A stretch of 64,000 bases of DNA, taken from assembly GCA_018806985.1 (NCBI GenBank), contig JADANN010000120.1, positions 1,550,001-1,614,000 on the forward strand, given 5' to 3'. Shown one piece after another: positions 1 through 12,263 of this stretch. Made by a program: the position numbers and the translations under genes. Each line of letters starts with the position of its first letter. Position 1 is the first letter of the stretch. The notes under the pieces were generated by a model. The model ran no database searches. It was not told where the DNA came from and saw only the letters and a list, made by a program, of their open reading frames with translations. The stretch is from Angiostrongylus vasorum (Eukaryota; Nematoda; Chromadorea; Rhabditida; Metastrongylidae).

Positions 1-284
1 CCTCCGTTCTACGTATTCATTTTTAATGGTCTCCTTCAGCTCGTTTATTTGTTCTTGCGTCCAGTTATGAGAATAAGTCATGTGCAGGTAGATGTCTGAC
101 GTCCACATGCCGCACACTGTACACGGACGACGTAACTTCATGGTCTGCAACGACTGTTAAGTATGACCTAAAAAAAAGTGCAGCGAAACGTTGTTTGCAT
201 GTCAAAACTCGTACATTGTAACATTCTACTGACCCTATGTGATTGATATTAATATTTCCTCGCGTTCGTTTCAACATCATTTTT

Positions 285-660
285 TTTAAATCTTATTTTA
301 TATGACCAGTCTTCACGTCTACTGTGCGGATCCCAGAACTTCTGACATTCGACTCGTTTCGTCGCATCCACTGTCCACGAAGATCTTGCAACTTTTACGC
401 GTGGCTTCTGTTTCTGCTTGAGGATTTTCATTTCATCTTGAATGTCGTAGAATGTTAGTCGAGTCGATTCTCCCTAGAATCCTGAGATAGCCTGACTGAA
501 GCGTTCCTAATTAGATTGCAAAAAGTGGCTTTTTTTCCGGATAAGTCCGGTACCAATTTCTCGACCCCGTGGGGAAGACAGGCTTGGTTGGCCCAGAGCT
601 GAATCGAACTAGCACATGCTCGTGATGACTGACATCACTATCACAATCCTATCCGCCCCT
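285..660 (-). repeat. Family C tRNA-derived SINE, copy 1
   Basis: Copy of a repeat also found at 8395-8767, 22143-22517, 10945-11275 and 56185-56558. Read on the - strand it starts with a tRNA-like head (A-box-like sequence, then a B-box-like GTTCGATTC near 611-619). Next comes a core with the phrase AATTGGTACCGGA, then a tail with GTCGAGTCG and an ATGAAAATCCTCAAG segment. The apparent short reading frames here are repeat sequence, not genes. The SINE assignment is inferred from the internal polymerase III promoter-like boxes. Confidence 0.65.
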
Positions 661-769
661 TTCAACATCATTAAAATCTAATAAAGGGTTATCTTCCTAG
701 CCTTCCTATGTTTTACAAGCAATCTGAACTCGTATAGCAATACATATGCATATATATTCATAGAAACTC

Positions 770-1015
770 TATATTTATTTACAGGACTCGTCATCACATC
801 TACTCTACGGATCCCAGCACTTCTCCCATTCGACTGATATTCCTCGCATTCATCGCCCACAAATGTTTCTCCCACTCGACTAGTATTTCTCGCATTCATC
901 GCCCACAAAAGTTTTCAAAAGCCTCGCGTGTTCTTTCAGGTGCTGCTTGAGGATTTCTTCTTCTTGTCTAGAATGCTGGTCGAGTCGATACTCTTTACTC
1001 CTTGCAATCTTGGAG
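770..1015 (-). repeat. Family C SINE, partial copy
   Basis: Tail half of the same repeat (TCTACTCTACGGATCCCAG, then a TGCTTGAGGA segment and GCTGGTCGAGTCGA). A 45-base stretch containing CTCGCATTCATCGCCCAC is tandemly repeated at about 832-910, so this copy carries an internal duplication. The tRNA-like head is missing. Confidence 0.55.
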
Positions 1016-1434
1016 ACAGCAAGCTAAGACGTTCCCATGTGGACTGGAAGGGAACATGGGGAGTCGAAGCAGCACCTCAGTTCCTGATTGAATGTATCAG
1101 ATCGGTAACAAATCCGCTACTCAAAGCTTTTTGAATGAATAATGGCGAACTTTTTTGCAACCAAACTGACAGTATCAGCGTTTGTGATTAAGTTAGTCGA
1201 ATTGGTCCCACGTACAGAGAAATCGGACTTCGTCTCAAAGACATAAAGTATGGTCATCACCTTGGCACACAACTCTGGTAGCATAATACGTAAATCAGAA
1301 GGAAATTAAATCTAGTTCGCGAACTACATTCGAACTGTATTTTTGATGAACTCACACGAAACAAAACTTGTCCGGAATAAAATCATGCCCGGATAAAAGT
1401 GAACAGCAGAATTATGACAAAAGCAAACAAATAT

Positions 1435-1605
1435 TATCTGCCTACTGGTACGAAGGAAAATCGTGAAGGATTTACTTGTTCATGACTAAGAAATAAGAAA
1501 TGTACGTGCACTGCCATCGATCCAACCAAGAATTTTTCTAAGATATAAGAGTAGCAAGTAAGCACAATGCTGAACATTTTGGATTTCCACCAGCAATAGA
1601 TTACG
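1435..1605. repeat. Old paralogous block, left element (pairs with 14690-14842)
   Basis: This stretch aligns by eye with 14690-14842. Shared phrases are AAGTAAGCACAATG, TTTGGATTTCC/TTTGGATTCCC and CAGCAATAGATTA. Both copies run directly into a family A element at the same point, so the duplication probably included that element. Divergence is well beyond sequencing error. No coding content is recognised. Confidence 0.6.
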
Positions 1606-1995
1606 TTCTCCCAACGGTTTACCGCCTCATCGTGGCGGGGGAGGTGTTCCTGGGTGTCGTACCGTGATGTACAGCGGGAGATTCATCACCCCCCGCAGTG
1701 TCTGCCAAGCTAATAAGGAATCTGGTGTTTCCATCGGGAAGCCCAGCTAAGAGCAAATCAATACCAGGATCCACCACCGTCCTGGTATCAAAGTGGTCCC
1801 TTGGCGACAAATCTCCCTCCGATCCACAAGGGTGGCGACTACCTGTGGTGGTGACGACCTGAGGCAGATTTTTGCCAGGCTGTCTTCGGGACTCCAGGAA
1901 ACCACAAGGGCTAAACTAGCAAATCTCCGAGGAATGGAAATTATACTGAGGCCCGACCAACCAGTGAAAATGGGCATTCCAAGTATCCAAGTAAG
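1606..1995 (+). repeat. Family A element, copy 1
   Basis: Nearly full-length copy of the commonest repeat in the window (about 390 bases). It runs from CTCCCAACGGTTTACCGCC to a terminal AAGTATCCAAGTAA. Internal landmarks are GATGTACAGCGGG, a TTTCCATC...GAAGCC segment, a CCACCACCGTCCTGGTATCA segment and GATCCACAAGGG. It has no protein-coding capacity of its own; short frames on either strand are incidental. Confidence 0.8.
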
Positions 1996-3275
1996 CAAGT
2001 TTAGATCACGTCTAACACTTCAAAAAAATATTAAGAATGCAAATTCTTTTCTGATGCACTGGAAAACCAACAGTCATACTCATCACTACTCCGTTACCAA
2101 AACATTACTATTAAATGATTCCATGAAAGCGTTTTCAGCGACAAACCTCATCGTTTCAATGGTAAATAAACCTAACAATTCATCTTAGCCCAGATACCAC
2201 TTAACATCAGTTCTTCTTGGCGATAGCCTTCTGGGATCCCCGTTATATCTAATTAAGGTCCGAGAACAAATCGAATTTGTCCTACGAGCACCCTGGCGCA
2301 CCTCAACATGGTCAACCTGACGGTTTCCCATATGGCAGTAACACTTTGTCCTACAATCATGAAGCCAGCGAAACAGAAAAAAAAAGAAAAAAACTAGACT
2401 ACCTGCCACGTTGAAAATGCAGTCGATCCTATCCACACAACAGCGAACTGTCACTAGTACTCAGCCTAGTAGAATGAAAAACTTTTTTGGAAATACAAAA
2501 CCTAGGCAAGTACAAAGGATAAACTAGTACCTCATCTGGTAATTTAGTCCCTAAGTTCAGGGCAAAATATTTATTGTTTTACGGCACCGAATACAAAATT
2601 CTCGACGGAGTTCAACATAGAACATAATTTTCAGAATAATATGTTAGCCTATGCACGAACGAATTCTCACAGCATAACTGGAAGTGGTAAAATTGGTAAA
2701 ATGCTAAAATGGACATCTCAATAATTTGCATGCATGTCCTAAATAATTTCACATATCCCGCTCAAGTGTTTTCAGCTCATATGTCAGCAAATTTACGATT
2801 CATATGGCTTCCATGACCTCTGATCACGATAGTTGCAGTACAAAAAGCCATCAAAGAAACAGCTTCACACCTTAAAAAATAACTAAGTACAATGATTCAA
2901 ATTGCCGGGTACAACACCCATATCGAAAGTTAACGAACATGCTGATGAATCAAAGGCGTTTAGTTTGAATGGGGCATTCGAGCTCCATAAATTCAAATAA
3001 ATAAAATCATTTGGGCACTACGTATTAATTCTGGAGTAATGTCCCATACACATTGCAACGATACTGCTACATCGTAGAAACCACCCTAATCAGCAGTGGT
3101 TTCGGTCATCAGCATCCAGAAGTTCTTCATCCAGAGATAACTATCCTAAAGGCGGTTCTTCACCTGGAGAGAGCAATTCTATGAGTAGATGTTTTACAGT
3201 CACAATGCTCTTCTCTCCAAGCTCAGGTATTAGCTTGTTGATCATGTGTAGCTCCTAGTTCGCCGTCTCAAGAGA
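1996..3275. other. Unassigned sequence
   Basis: AT-rich sequence without a supported gene. A 89-codon frame on the - strand at 2185-2454 is broken up by an A-rich run and resembles nothing recognised. It lies downstream of the degenerate E1-like exons in their orientation and could hold their unrecognisable 3' end; that is speculation. Confidence 0.4.
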
Positions 3276-3467
3276 AGGATTTCTCAAATGACTTGTGGCC
3301 AAATTGACTGCTTCCAGAGCACATTTTTCAGCTACCACTGATTTCGTAGAAGCTACCGCTGGGACGACTCGCTTCAATAAGAATTAAGTTAAACGATGGT
3401 CCACACCTTCGCCACCTTCAACAAAAATATTTTTGGGATACACTTCCCTCAACAATAAATCCACATC
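3276..3467 (-). pseudogene. UBA3/rfl-1-like E1 remnant, C-terminal part of the adenylation domain
   Basis: The - strand translates to segments close to the NEDD8-activating enzyme catalytic subunit: NIFVEGGEGVDHRLT, a stop, then LLKRVVPAVASTKSVVAE and KCALEAVNLATS. In the family this region reads roughly GVTYRLTQGVVKR followed by IIPAVASTNAVIAA. The in-frame TAA at 3384-3386 sits exactly where the family has glutamine (CAA), a single C-to-T change. UBA3 pairs with an ULA-1/NAE1 partner to activate NEDD8 for cullin modification. The fragment cannot make a functional enzyme as read. Homology call is by recognition of these motifs, not a search. Confidence 0.72.
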
Positions 3468-4699
3468 ATGAGAGCACATACATTTGTAACAGACCATATT
3501 CGCGCATGTTTCTATATAAACATCAAATTCTCTCCTCAAGCAAAAGTTGACAGTGTTTGCTCTTCTGAATTTACACTTACTCTTCCCGTATGGTCCCTAG
3601 CGTCGAATTACCTTCTCAGATATTTTTCGGGATGATTCCTCAAGAGTACGACACACAGATAAGAGTAAATATATGGAAGGAATCATCCACATTATAAAAA
3701 CGTCTCCAAAGAGTAAATTTCATTCTGCTCCCCAAATTCAACGAATACTTATGCTAATGAGCAACGGATGCCATAGCACAGCCATCTCCAGCTCTACAAC
3801 AAAGGCGACTTTTTTCATATTACGACAGAAGTTTTGCGTAGTAGTGCTAGAAAAACAACTCTGTGATATGCCAGTGGAATGCCATTTTGTCCACGTCGAA
3901 GGGAAAAGGCCGAGATATTCTCCTCAAATGTCGACTTCGTCATATACACCATGGCGTGGGAAGTCACATCAAATTCAACGTGAGTGAACCTGATGTGTTG
4001 CATGATTAGTTGGAAGGAATTCGCAACGAAAAAATACTCAAAGAAAACGGTTATCGAAAACATTATCGTCGGAGTAGGAGAGGTCATACACGGAGGATAA
4101 AGAATTTATGGAATCAGAGATAGAGTTGAAAAAAAGTAAAAAAACATTATCTATCCAAGATGGCTGTAGTGCATATACACATGCATCATTCACAACTAAC
4201 AAGAAGATCTACCATTTCTAAACAAACAAAAATATACCATATACTTTACACCAATACCTTTATTTAATGTAAGGCCTAGCAACCGCCCCTCTCCGTGGGA
4301 AGTTTAGATTCGACAGGATTATGAAAAAAGGTAAGAAACTCTCTTCAACGCCCAGGAATGAAAAGACCACAATGTACACGTTTCCTTGACCTCCGGAGCA
4401 AAACCATTCCTTCTATGGTTAGCAAATTCAGAATGGTTTGAATGTAACCTATGAACCGCTGGTCGCAGGACTGCCAAAGAACAAAATTAGATTTGAAGAC
4501 GCAATCTTTAACAATACCAAGGAATTGAATGAAAAAAAGAAGACATCTGATCAGGAAACACTTCCAGTGGCTCTCACAAGTACAAGAAAGCGGAGTTCTT
4601 TGAGGACCATCACGATTTTTACGAACACGGAGTTCCGATACTATAGCCGAAGTAGGGTGAAAATAACTGAACATAACATGGGTACCCTCTGAATTGGAA
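3468..4699. other. Unassigned sequence between E1 remnants
   Basis: No supported gene. Overlapping frames of 84-109 codons at 3673-3987 (+), 3815-4087 (-), 4345-4674 (-) and 4438-4692 (+) lack recognisable domains and cover each other on opposite strands. By position it is an intron, or decayed exons, of the E1-like pseudogene. Confidence 0.35.
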
Positions 4700-4800
4700 T
4701 CGTGAATTCGAACACTTTGAAGATGAATTATGTCACCAAACGAATAACTTTGACAGATATGGAGAATCCTGCGTATACATTCATGGTGCCAAAGAAAGGT
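4700..4800 (-). pseudogene. UBA3/rfl-1-like E1 remnant, exon following the zinc-site region
   Basis: On the - strand at 4782-4732 the frame reads HECIRRILHICQSYSFGD. The family here has roughly EHCIEYVRMLQW followed by KEQPFG. The match is partial, without a clean splice site, so this is a decayed exon. It lies upstream of the 3276-3467 exon in the - strand direction, the order expected for one gene. Support comes mainly from collinearity with the stronger remnants. Confidence 0.5.
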
Positions 4801-4844
4801 GAAAGAGGTCTTTCTTTGTAAGTACCGAACGAACTGGAACGAGA

Positions 4845-5763
4845 TTCCCTGTTCCCAGCTTTTAAGACCCTAGCCTATTGCACAAGGTAGTTCAACATCC
4901 AGAATCATTCTCTTCTCTCTCCCCACGATGAAGCAGTAAACTATTAATTGACAGCACTATTTCTGTGACCTTGAAAAGTAAATATCAAGCAACGCTCGAA
5001 CTCTGATAGTGAATGCGGATGTTTTGGAAAAAGAAGTAAGCCAAAAATGATGCGAAAGGTAAGAAGAAAACTGTCTCTAACAATGACAAGTGTTGTACCA
5101 AGTTTTAATTTTTTTTTTTGCAGTAGATGAGTAACTGTTCTCAAAACTGGTGAAAATTGATGGTCTACAACCAAGTTACTAACCTGCGGTGGGAACAAAT
5201 TCAGCGTACAGTCAATTCAAGCTGAAAATTCTGGAGATAACCCAGGTATTGTCTTCACAGCGTTCAGATTCACATCCTCCCAACGGTTTACCGCCATATG
5301 GTGGCTGGGAAGCGTTCTGGATGTCGGGTTGTGATGTACAGCGGGGGATTCATCGCTCTGGCAGGGACTCCCAAGCATAGAAGGAGTCCGGCGTTTCCAT
5401 CAGGAAGCCTAGCCAAGAGTAAACCAATACCAGGACCCACCACCGAACTGGTATCAAACTAGTCGCAAGGTGGCAAATCCCCCCTCATCCACAAGGTTGG
5501 CGACTGTCTTTGGTGGTGACCACATGGGGGTTGACTTTGGCAAGGCTGACCTCGGGACTCAGGGAATCATAATGTCTAAACCAGCAAAAACTCCGAATAA
5601 AGATGAAATTATGCTAAGGCCCGCACAGTGAGGACGGTCGATTCAGGAATCCAGGTAAGTAAGTTCCTTCATCAGTGAGTCGCATGACAGTGCATGTGAG
5701 CACTTTCCCCACCTTACATTATCAACGGATCGCACTTTAAATTTAAATAGCTATAGAACTTAG
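4845..5763. repeat. Old paralogous block (pairs with 15425-16370)
   Basis: About 0.9 kb aligning with 15425-16370, with many substitutions and indels. Shared phrases include AAGGTAGTTCAACATCCAGAA, GATGAAGCAGTAAACT/AATGAAGCAGTAAACT, GTAGATGAG and AACTGGTGAAAATTGATGG. Each copy contains a family A element at the same place (5278-5660 here) and the same flank after it, ending in TTTAAATAGCTATA. Both lie among the E1-like remnants, so this looks like a duplicated intron of that pseudogene. The block stops abruptly where the recent 3.18-kb duplication begins. Confidence 0.7.
5278..5660 (+). repeat. Family A element, copy 2
   Basis: Starts CTCCCAACGGTTTACCGCC and ends in a variant of the CCAAGTAA terminus. 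It is embedded in the old paralogous block. The same insertion is seen at 15870-16250, so it predates that block duplication. Confidence 0.75.
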
Positions 5764-7250
5764 AAATCCCCCCCCTGTACGCCGCACGCCGCAGCCCGAC
5801 ACCGAGGAACCCCTACCAGCCACGATGAGGCGATAAACCGTTGGGAGGACAAAACATACTACTCTTTTCAATAAAAGAAAAATAAAATAAACCACATCCA
5901 AATAACAAGGCCTATACTGTAAAAGTAACAAAAAGCAAAAAAGATCTCAAAACACACACCCTGGGACATTTTCGGACTTCTTGGAAACACATCCGGTAAG
6001 ATCCACGTACATCTTAGCCACCGCAATAAATTCACCACCATTGGGAGCCTAAGCCAACCAGGTTGTGTCAATCACAGTCAGCTTCCAAGCTGCTTACAAT
6101 AAACAGTCCTTAAAACCAAAAAATACTTAACGTCTTGTGAAAAAAATACCGAAAAAAACACATCACAATAAGAATCCCTAAGCAATCGAAATGAAACCTT
6201 AAAATGAAGACTTAATGACGATCACGACTCTTTGCAAGCAAAAAGTCCCCAAGATCCCTAAGAATCTTAATCTGCGTATCCATTTTGACATGGACGTCAC
6301 TATAAAATGGAAAAGAAACCTGCCAGAATAGTAGAAAGCGCCATCTGTTAGGCTCAGACTAAGACGAGATTCTGGCCAACCAGCCACTCCTCCACCAATT
6401 TTTCTCGCAAGTTATTATTTATTTTGTACTGCTACAGGGATGAAATATAACAGAGGGACTCACCGAAACCTGGAGAACTGGCAGTTCCGTGCTCTTTCCA
6501 TCACTTCCAGAGTGCCGCTGAAAGAAACAACTTCTCTGACAAAAAAATTATCATATCATGTTGTTTTTTCTTCTTCTAAAATCTACAATGTGGACAAATA
6601 AAAGTCTTCAAAAAAGTTTTCAAAGATTCTTAATTTGCAAGGATTATGAACACTTCAGATACCTGGAAGAATCCAGCAGAGCCAAATTTCACCATCTATC
6701 CCATACTTGCGACGTTGTCCTGGCGTAACACTGAGCGCTGTTGTCATTTCTGAAAGAATCGCAGAAAACATCACACCACATGCCAAACATGACTATGAAA
6801 GTACACAAAACAGTTATGGAGAGGTAACCGGTAGCGTAAAGCAAACGAAGTAATGAGATGGTACAACAGAACGGACGAATGCGTTCGTAGCTTCCTTATC
6901 AATCAGCTCTATTCAAAGCTTTAAACGCTTCATATCAACGGTGTGGCAGCCCCATACGACATCGTAGTCGAAACAAACCACCATCATTGACGAGCCCGAT
7001 AAACCTAAGATGACCTGATATGACGAGCAATCATTACTCTTATTTCGACAAAAGAACATAGACACCTAGTTAAAGGCTTCTACGACAAACCTTATCACAT
7101 AAACCACTAGGGTCCTAATGTCGGAACGCACTTTTCCGATCTACCTAGTTCTCTTATTTAACCTTTATTTGACTTTTCTAGCACCTCTGAGATTATGACG
7201 ACAGCAATAAATGGTTTTTTTTTGTATCCAAATAAACGGAAAAGGTGAAT

Positions 7251-7528
7251 GCCGCGCGTGTAACTCAGTGGTTGGCGGCGTCCTGCAATACACACAGGAT
7301 CGACCCCGTGCACAAGGCTCACCGAGCCTTCTATTCCTCCGGAATCGGCATTGGCACCGAACTTCTCTGGGAGGATAGCAGCACTAGCTTGATGCATCGC
7401 TAGGCCACCGCGAGTCATTGTAAAGGCCAGATATATATTCAATCACCTCCAAACGATGCTTAATGAAGTCGAATGCATGCCGCATCCCTCAACGGTTGAT
7501 CAACGCCGACAGCTTTATCCTTTCTATC
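7251..7528 (+). repeat. Family B tRNA-derived SINE, copy 1
   Basis: Head GCGTGTAACTCAGTGGTTGG resembles a tRNA A box and AGGATCGACCC a B box. The body carries the core seen in families B and C (CTCCGGAATCGGCATTGGC...GGGAGGATAGC). The 3' part has AAGTCGAATGCATG...CATCCCTC, TTGATCAACGCCGA and AGCTTTATCC. An exact duplicate is at 21001-21278. Confidence 0.8.
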
Positions 7529-8394
7529 TTTTGCCCGAATAAACACCAACGTTCTGAATAGTATGACCCACATATGATTCAAAGGACGCTAAAAAAAGAA
7601 ACATATTGGAATAAATTTGCTCGAAATTCGAAAAATGAGCACATGACGCAAACTTGTGCGAAGCGCGTGCATTCAGCGTAATTGGCGGGAATCGGTAAGA
7701 ATTTGAATGGTAGTATATGGGAGGACTGAATTCGAAGCCACGCCGTGATTTTGTCGTTCACGGATTCGGATTATCCCAGTTCGAAGCACAATCTGGGAGA
7801 TTCTTGACGCAAAGTCCTAGATCTTACTGCCGTACAACACATTGAACTCTTTCATGACCATAGCCCTTCTCACATGTCAGGTCCAACGGATCGTGTGTTA
7901 ATGGACCCCAATCGGAATGCGTATTGACATCAAGTTATACGGGTTATGAGCCCTTCCAAGAGTCATGGCATACCGGTGCTTAAGCTTAGGTAGTTAAACC
8001 GTTTGTATCAGTAACAATATCATAATAACGACATGAGAATACCATAAGTGTAGAAGCGATGAGTCGATAACAGGATGAACAAGCGACAGTAAGATGATGG
8101 ATGAGAAATTACCCTTGAGACAAGACAGCATCTTGCAAATAGACTGCTGGAGCACAGGTGTCACAAAGAATATCGTGGTAACGTACAAACGGTTTAACAC
8201 TGCAGGACGCAAGTGTGAGGTTGTAGTAACTTCAACTTAAAGTAATAATGCGATGAGGCTAACATGTGTAAAAAACAGCGTAACTATTGACCTGGCCACT
8301 ATGTAGGCAGGATGTACTGGGCAGGAAGGATTTGCACTAGCAATCACGAAGCACAGAGACAGTCTGCACAGAGACAAAGTACTTTTTTAAATTC

Positions 8395-8767
8395 TTCTAC
8401 GACCCGTCTCCACGTCTACTGTGCGGACCCTGACACTTCTCATATCGTATTCGTTTCCTCGCATCTCGCATCCATCATCCACGAAGCTCTTCCAACTCCA
8501 ACGTATGGCTTCGGTTCTTGCTTGAGGACTTTTCATTTCATTTTTAAACGCCATAGGATGCTGGTCGAGTCGATTCTTCCTGGAGCATTGAGATAGAGGG
8601 GATGGACCGTTTCCAAATGGGTTGCCGAGAGTGGTTTTTTCCCAGACAAGCTCGGTACCAATTCCCCTACCCCAGAGGTTTGACAGGCTTGGTGAGACTC
8701 GAGTAGAATCGAAGCGGCACTTTGCTCGTGATGATCGGCATCATTACCATTGTGCTATCCACCCCTT
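8395..8767 (-). repeat. Family C SINE, copy inside recent duplication
   Basis: On the - strand: tRNA-like head near the right end, shared core around GGTACCGAGCTTGTCTGGG, then the family C tail (GTCGAGTCG/CGACTCGACCAG and ATGAAAAGTCCTCAAGC). The matching duplicate lies at 22143-22517. Confidence 0.7.
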
Positions 8768-8945
8768 GAGCCAAGGTATTAAACAGGATACATCATTCAA
8801 GTACATTAACGGACATGGCTGGATTTAGGCCCAGTGGAATGATAAGTAGATGAATTGATGTGGGAGTAGTGAATCTTTGTAGGCCTTTGCAGAGTATTTA
8901 TAGCAAGCGCAAATATTTGAGACTGTTGCTAGATTACCAACGCAT

Positions 8946-9839
8946 AGCGGTTACATAAGGATTTACAATAACTTTAATGTTGATGATGCAGGTGTGCGAG
9001 ACATACTCAACATTACAAAAGCCGACTTTCGTTAAATCTCAGCACAACTCATCAATACATTAGCCGAATAGTCCTTTTTATCAAAGTTGTGTCAGCTCTT
9101 CAATGAAAGAATGCATATTGATTGGCTAACATTTTTTATAATATATGCAAATCGAAGGAATGGACAAATAACATCAAGCGGGATAACGAGGTGATGTAGA
9201 AGGACGCTGGAAATTTCTGCTCGCCATCTGGAGGCAAACTGGAGTGCTAAGGGCCAGAGTAAATTTTAGGCAATATTTGCACGTATGGAAATGTACAAAT
9301 ACAAGGAACCACAGCGTTTTCAACCATTGAATTTTTAGATGTGTATATGGAAGAATGCGAAAATGTGAAGATTTGCGGCAAGCTAATTTCATCGTGTCAC
9401 GGCAGATTTGGAAAAGTACATACAGTTTACAGCTGCTCATCAGGTCAAACTGTCACACAAAGACGAACAGTCCTTACAAGGAAATGTTTTCGTTTATACT
9501 ATGGCATGTATGAGAAGCCTTTGAACCCGGCAACATGCAAAAACTCCCCTCACCCTTAATCACCTGTATCACAAGTCGCCCCGTTGGTCGTGGAGTGACT
9601 CAAGCGGGTGCCAGTAAAACCTTCAATTTCTCCCTGTTACGTACAAGAGTAGCCCAGTAGGCCCTGTTAGCTCTAGAGACTCGTTGACCATCATGTATCT
9701 ATTTTACGGTTATCGTGAAGAACTATGACTATCGGGTCGGCGGTCGTAACTAAAGGCTCTTGTTTTTCGGTTCCCGTTCATACGCATTGCGATCGGCGCA
9801 TCTCATTTTCGACAGTTTAGTGCACACAGAAAAGCGTCT
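8946..9839. other. Unassigned sequence with small open frames
   Basis: No recognised gene. A cysteine-containing frame at 9341-9559 (+, 72 codons) and a short exon-like stretch at about 8973-9033 (FNVDDAGVRDILNITKADF) look more coding-like than the surroundings. Neither has clear splice sites or a family match. They may be decayed exons. Confidence 0.3.
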
Positions 9840-10770
9840 TCGACTTTTAAATGTTGACGTAGGTCCAGCTTCGGTTGTCCTCCCTCACTTGCGTGATACG
9901 AGATATTGCTAACATCGTCCTTTCGACAACGCGTTCTATAACGCTGAGTGATCCCTCATCTTGCTTACGTAGCGACCAATTTCTGGCACATGCGTCAAGC
10001 CAGGCAGAATGGTGAAGTCGCAAACGTGGACGCGGAGTCAAGTGTTCTTTGCCCTTGTCGCTTCATTACTCGATGCCCTTGAGAGTTCCTCATTCCTCCC
10101 GCTTCCTCCTGTTCAACTCTAGAGCTAAGACCTTCATCATGTTGATTTTCCTACCTAGATAGACATAACTGGTGCATTCGGAGATATCCGTACAGTTGAG
10201 GGTGAACGGGGCATATGTAACGAACCCTTGCTCATGAATGTCTTTGTCATAAGCATTCGCTCCGCCTGGTTAATGCTTGGTGTTACAAGAACTATGTCAT
10301 CTGCAAAGCGAAGATAGTGTAATTGCCGACCATCGGCTTTTACTAAAATTTTGTCCACTCCAACGTTCGCATGACATTTTGGTGCGTGGCAGTAAATAAT
10401 TCTGCTGATGCTATCACCTTGCCTAAACTTTCTTTTGACATCAAGGTTAATGTCGTTATAGGATGTGAAATTTTTATGTAGCTCAAGGATCTTTGTATAC
10501 TTAGTAGAGACGTCCTGATTTTCTAGAACATCTAGAAATGGTTCTAACTTAACTGAGTCAAACGCTTTCTTTAAGTCGATAGAAGTGAGACAGAGCGGTC
10601 CCTTGCACTCTTATGGTGCATCCATGACGAAACCCCTGGTTACTCACATGGCTTTCCTTTGTCCAAGGTTCTGCCAAACCTGTATAGGACCACTCGAGCA
10701 AAGAGTTTGAACTTTACGTATATGAACTGTTTGTTCAACATGTTTTCATTTAGACCCACAATTCATTATG
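9840..10770 (-). mobile_element. RTE-like LINE reverse-transcriptase remnant R1
   Basis: On the - strand the segment encodes a non-LTR reverse transcriptase in pieces. Motif A region reads SIDLKKAFDSV (about 10585), followed by a block with RQGDSIS (about 10425) and the catalytic box LRFADDIVL (about 10300). The C-terminal part reads WSLRKQDEGSLSVIERVVER (about 9960). The catalytic FADD is preserved but the frame shifts several times and the endonuclease domain is missing. It is a dead 5'-truncated copy. Confidence 0.85.
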
Positions 10771-10944
10771 AGTGCCCAGAACTTTAAAATTTGACCCATT
10801 CATGCAAATTCATCCTCGAGTGATCAACAATCCCAGAATTGAACTTTCGAACACAGAAAGAAGTACGGTCAGGAAGTGATTAAAGTACCACTGAGATTGA
10901 CATTTGAAGCGGAAACTACGTGAACCGTCACTGAACGACGACAT

Positions 10945-11275
10945 CTGCCCCGGCGCTGGTTCGACCGTCCTTCGGGCTCACTAAACCCCTCATCCCTGTG
11001 GAATCGGGGAGTTGGTACCAAGCTTGTCCGGTATAAACTCACTCCCTCTACTACACGTAGGTAGGTCCTAGCACAGCTATCTCAAGATTCCAGAGAGAAT
11101 CGACTCGAACAACATACAATGAGATTTGTGACGACGAAAAAAATCCTCAAACAGAAGCTAAATCCAGACCCAGAAAGTTCGAAGATTTTGGGAGGTGATG
11201 GACGCGAGAAAACGAATAGGATGCAATAAATGCTGGAATCCACAAAATGTAATACATGTGATGTTGGGACGAAAT
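10945..11275 (+). repeat. Family C SINE, forward copy
   Basis: Forward orientation: a B-box-like GCTGGTTCGACCG, the shared core TCGGGGAGTTGGTACCAAGC, then AGAATCGACTCGAAC and the AATCCTCAAACAGAAGC tail. The A box is no longer clear. Confidence 0.6.
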
Positions 11276-11885
11276 ATAAAAATAACTAAACGTGTCAAAT
11301 CTCTTGATGTGATAAGTTCACCGCAGCAAAAGCACGCAGTATGAAACGGATATCAGTGAAAGTCACTTCCATGCGACGATATGATCAAGAATGAGCAGGA
11401 AACTAGTAATAAGGGTGCCCTGAGGTGATGGATAGAATGTAAGGACGAATGAAGGCGCGCACTATCATCCTGGCGCAGAGCTAACGTTCAAATCCATCCC
11501 GCCATGAATTCGGCCATTTACTGCCGAAACTGAAAAAGAGCTGGTGGTTGCTAACAAAGACTGGCCCACAATCGTCCTTTAGAAGGCTGTTAGGGATAAT
11601 GTTAGGGACACGGATGCAGGTAGGTTTCTTCTTGATACGGCGCTTCCACGTATATTTTAAATATCACTCTTTATTCTCGTTCAAAACCTTAACTTCGTTT
11701 CATGAAAAGCAATCCCATTTCCGAAAATTTGATGTTTCTGTGCTTCGATATGCATCATAGCGGTATCATAAGTGCGCATTCAGCCTTTTAATCGATATAG
11801 AAAAGCCGTTAGCTTCTGTATTCCACGGTGCGTCAAATGACAAAAGGAAGACCACCGACAGTACGGTCAAATTTCTTCACGAAGA
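11276..11885. other. Unassigned sequence
   Basis: No supported gene. A 70-codon frame at 11548-11760 (+) has no recognisable features. Confidence 0.35.
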
Positions 11886-11892
11886 TCTTGAC

Positions 11893-12263
11893 ACTCGACA
11901 CTTGGATGGCGCGTCCTCACTGGTTGTGTGGGGCCCAGCATAATCTCCATTTTTTCGGAGATTTGCTGGTTATGCAATTGTGGTTCCTTGGAATCCCTGA
12001 AATCAGCCTGGCCAAAGTCTGCCCCAGGTCTTTACCACCACAGGCAGTCCCAGCCCTTGCGGATCAGAGGGAGATTTGCCACCATGCGACCTTGATACCA
12101 GAACGGTGGTGGATCCTGGTATTGGTTTACTCTTAACTAGGCTTCCTGATGAGAACGCTGGACTCCTTCTCAGCTAGGGAAACCCCTGCCATGGGATGAA
12201 TCTCTGGTGTATATCGCAGTCCGACATCCAGGAACACCCAGCAACGATGAGGCGGTAAACTGT
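11893..12263 (-). repeat. Family A element, reversed copy
   Basis: Begins with the reversed end (CACTTGGATGGCGCGTCCTC, ACTGGTTGTGTGGGGC) and ends near AAACTGTAGGGAG. A 102-codon + strand frame (11828-12136) is an accidental opening through the repeat. Confidence 0.75.

Larger units (their letters stand above)
5764..8945 (+). repeat. Recent 3.18-kb duplication, copy 1 (truncated left end)
   Basis: Nearly identical to 19515-22693. Differences are mostly one-base changes in homopolymer length, for example C7/C8, A6/A7 and T5/T6 runs, with few substitutions. The left edge lies inside a family A element: only its last about 90 bases are present here, whereas copy 2 carries the whole element. The right edge is at the shared GATTACCAACGCAT. 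The segment contains a family B SINE (7251-7528) and a family C SINE (8395-8767). The rest, 5860-7250 and 7530-8395, holds no gene I can recognise. Confidence 0.92.
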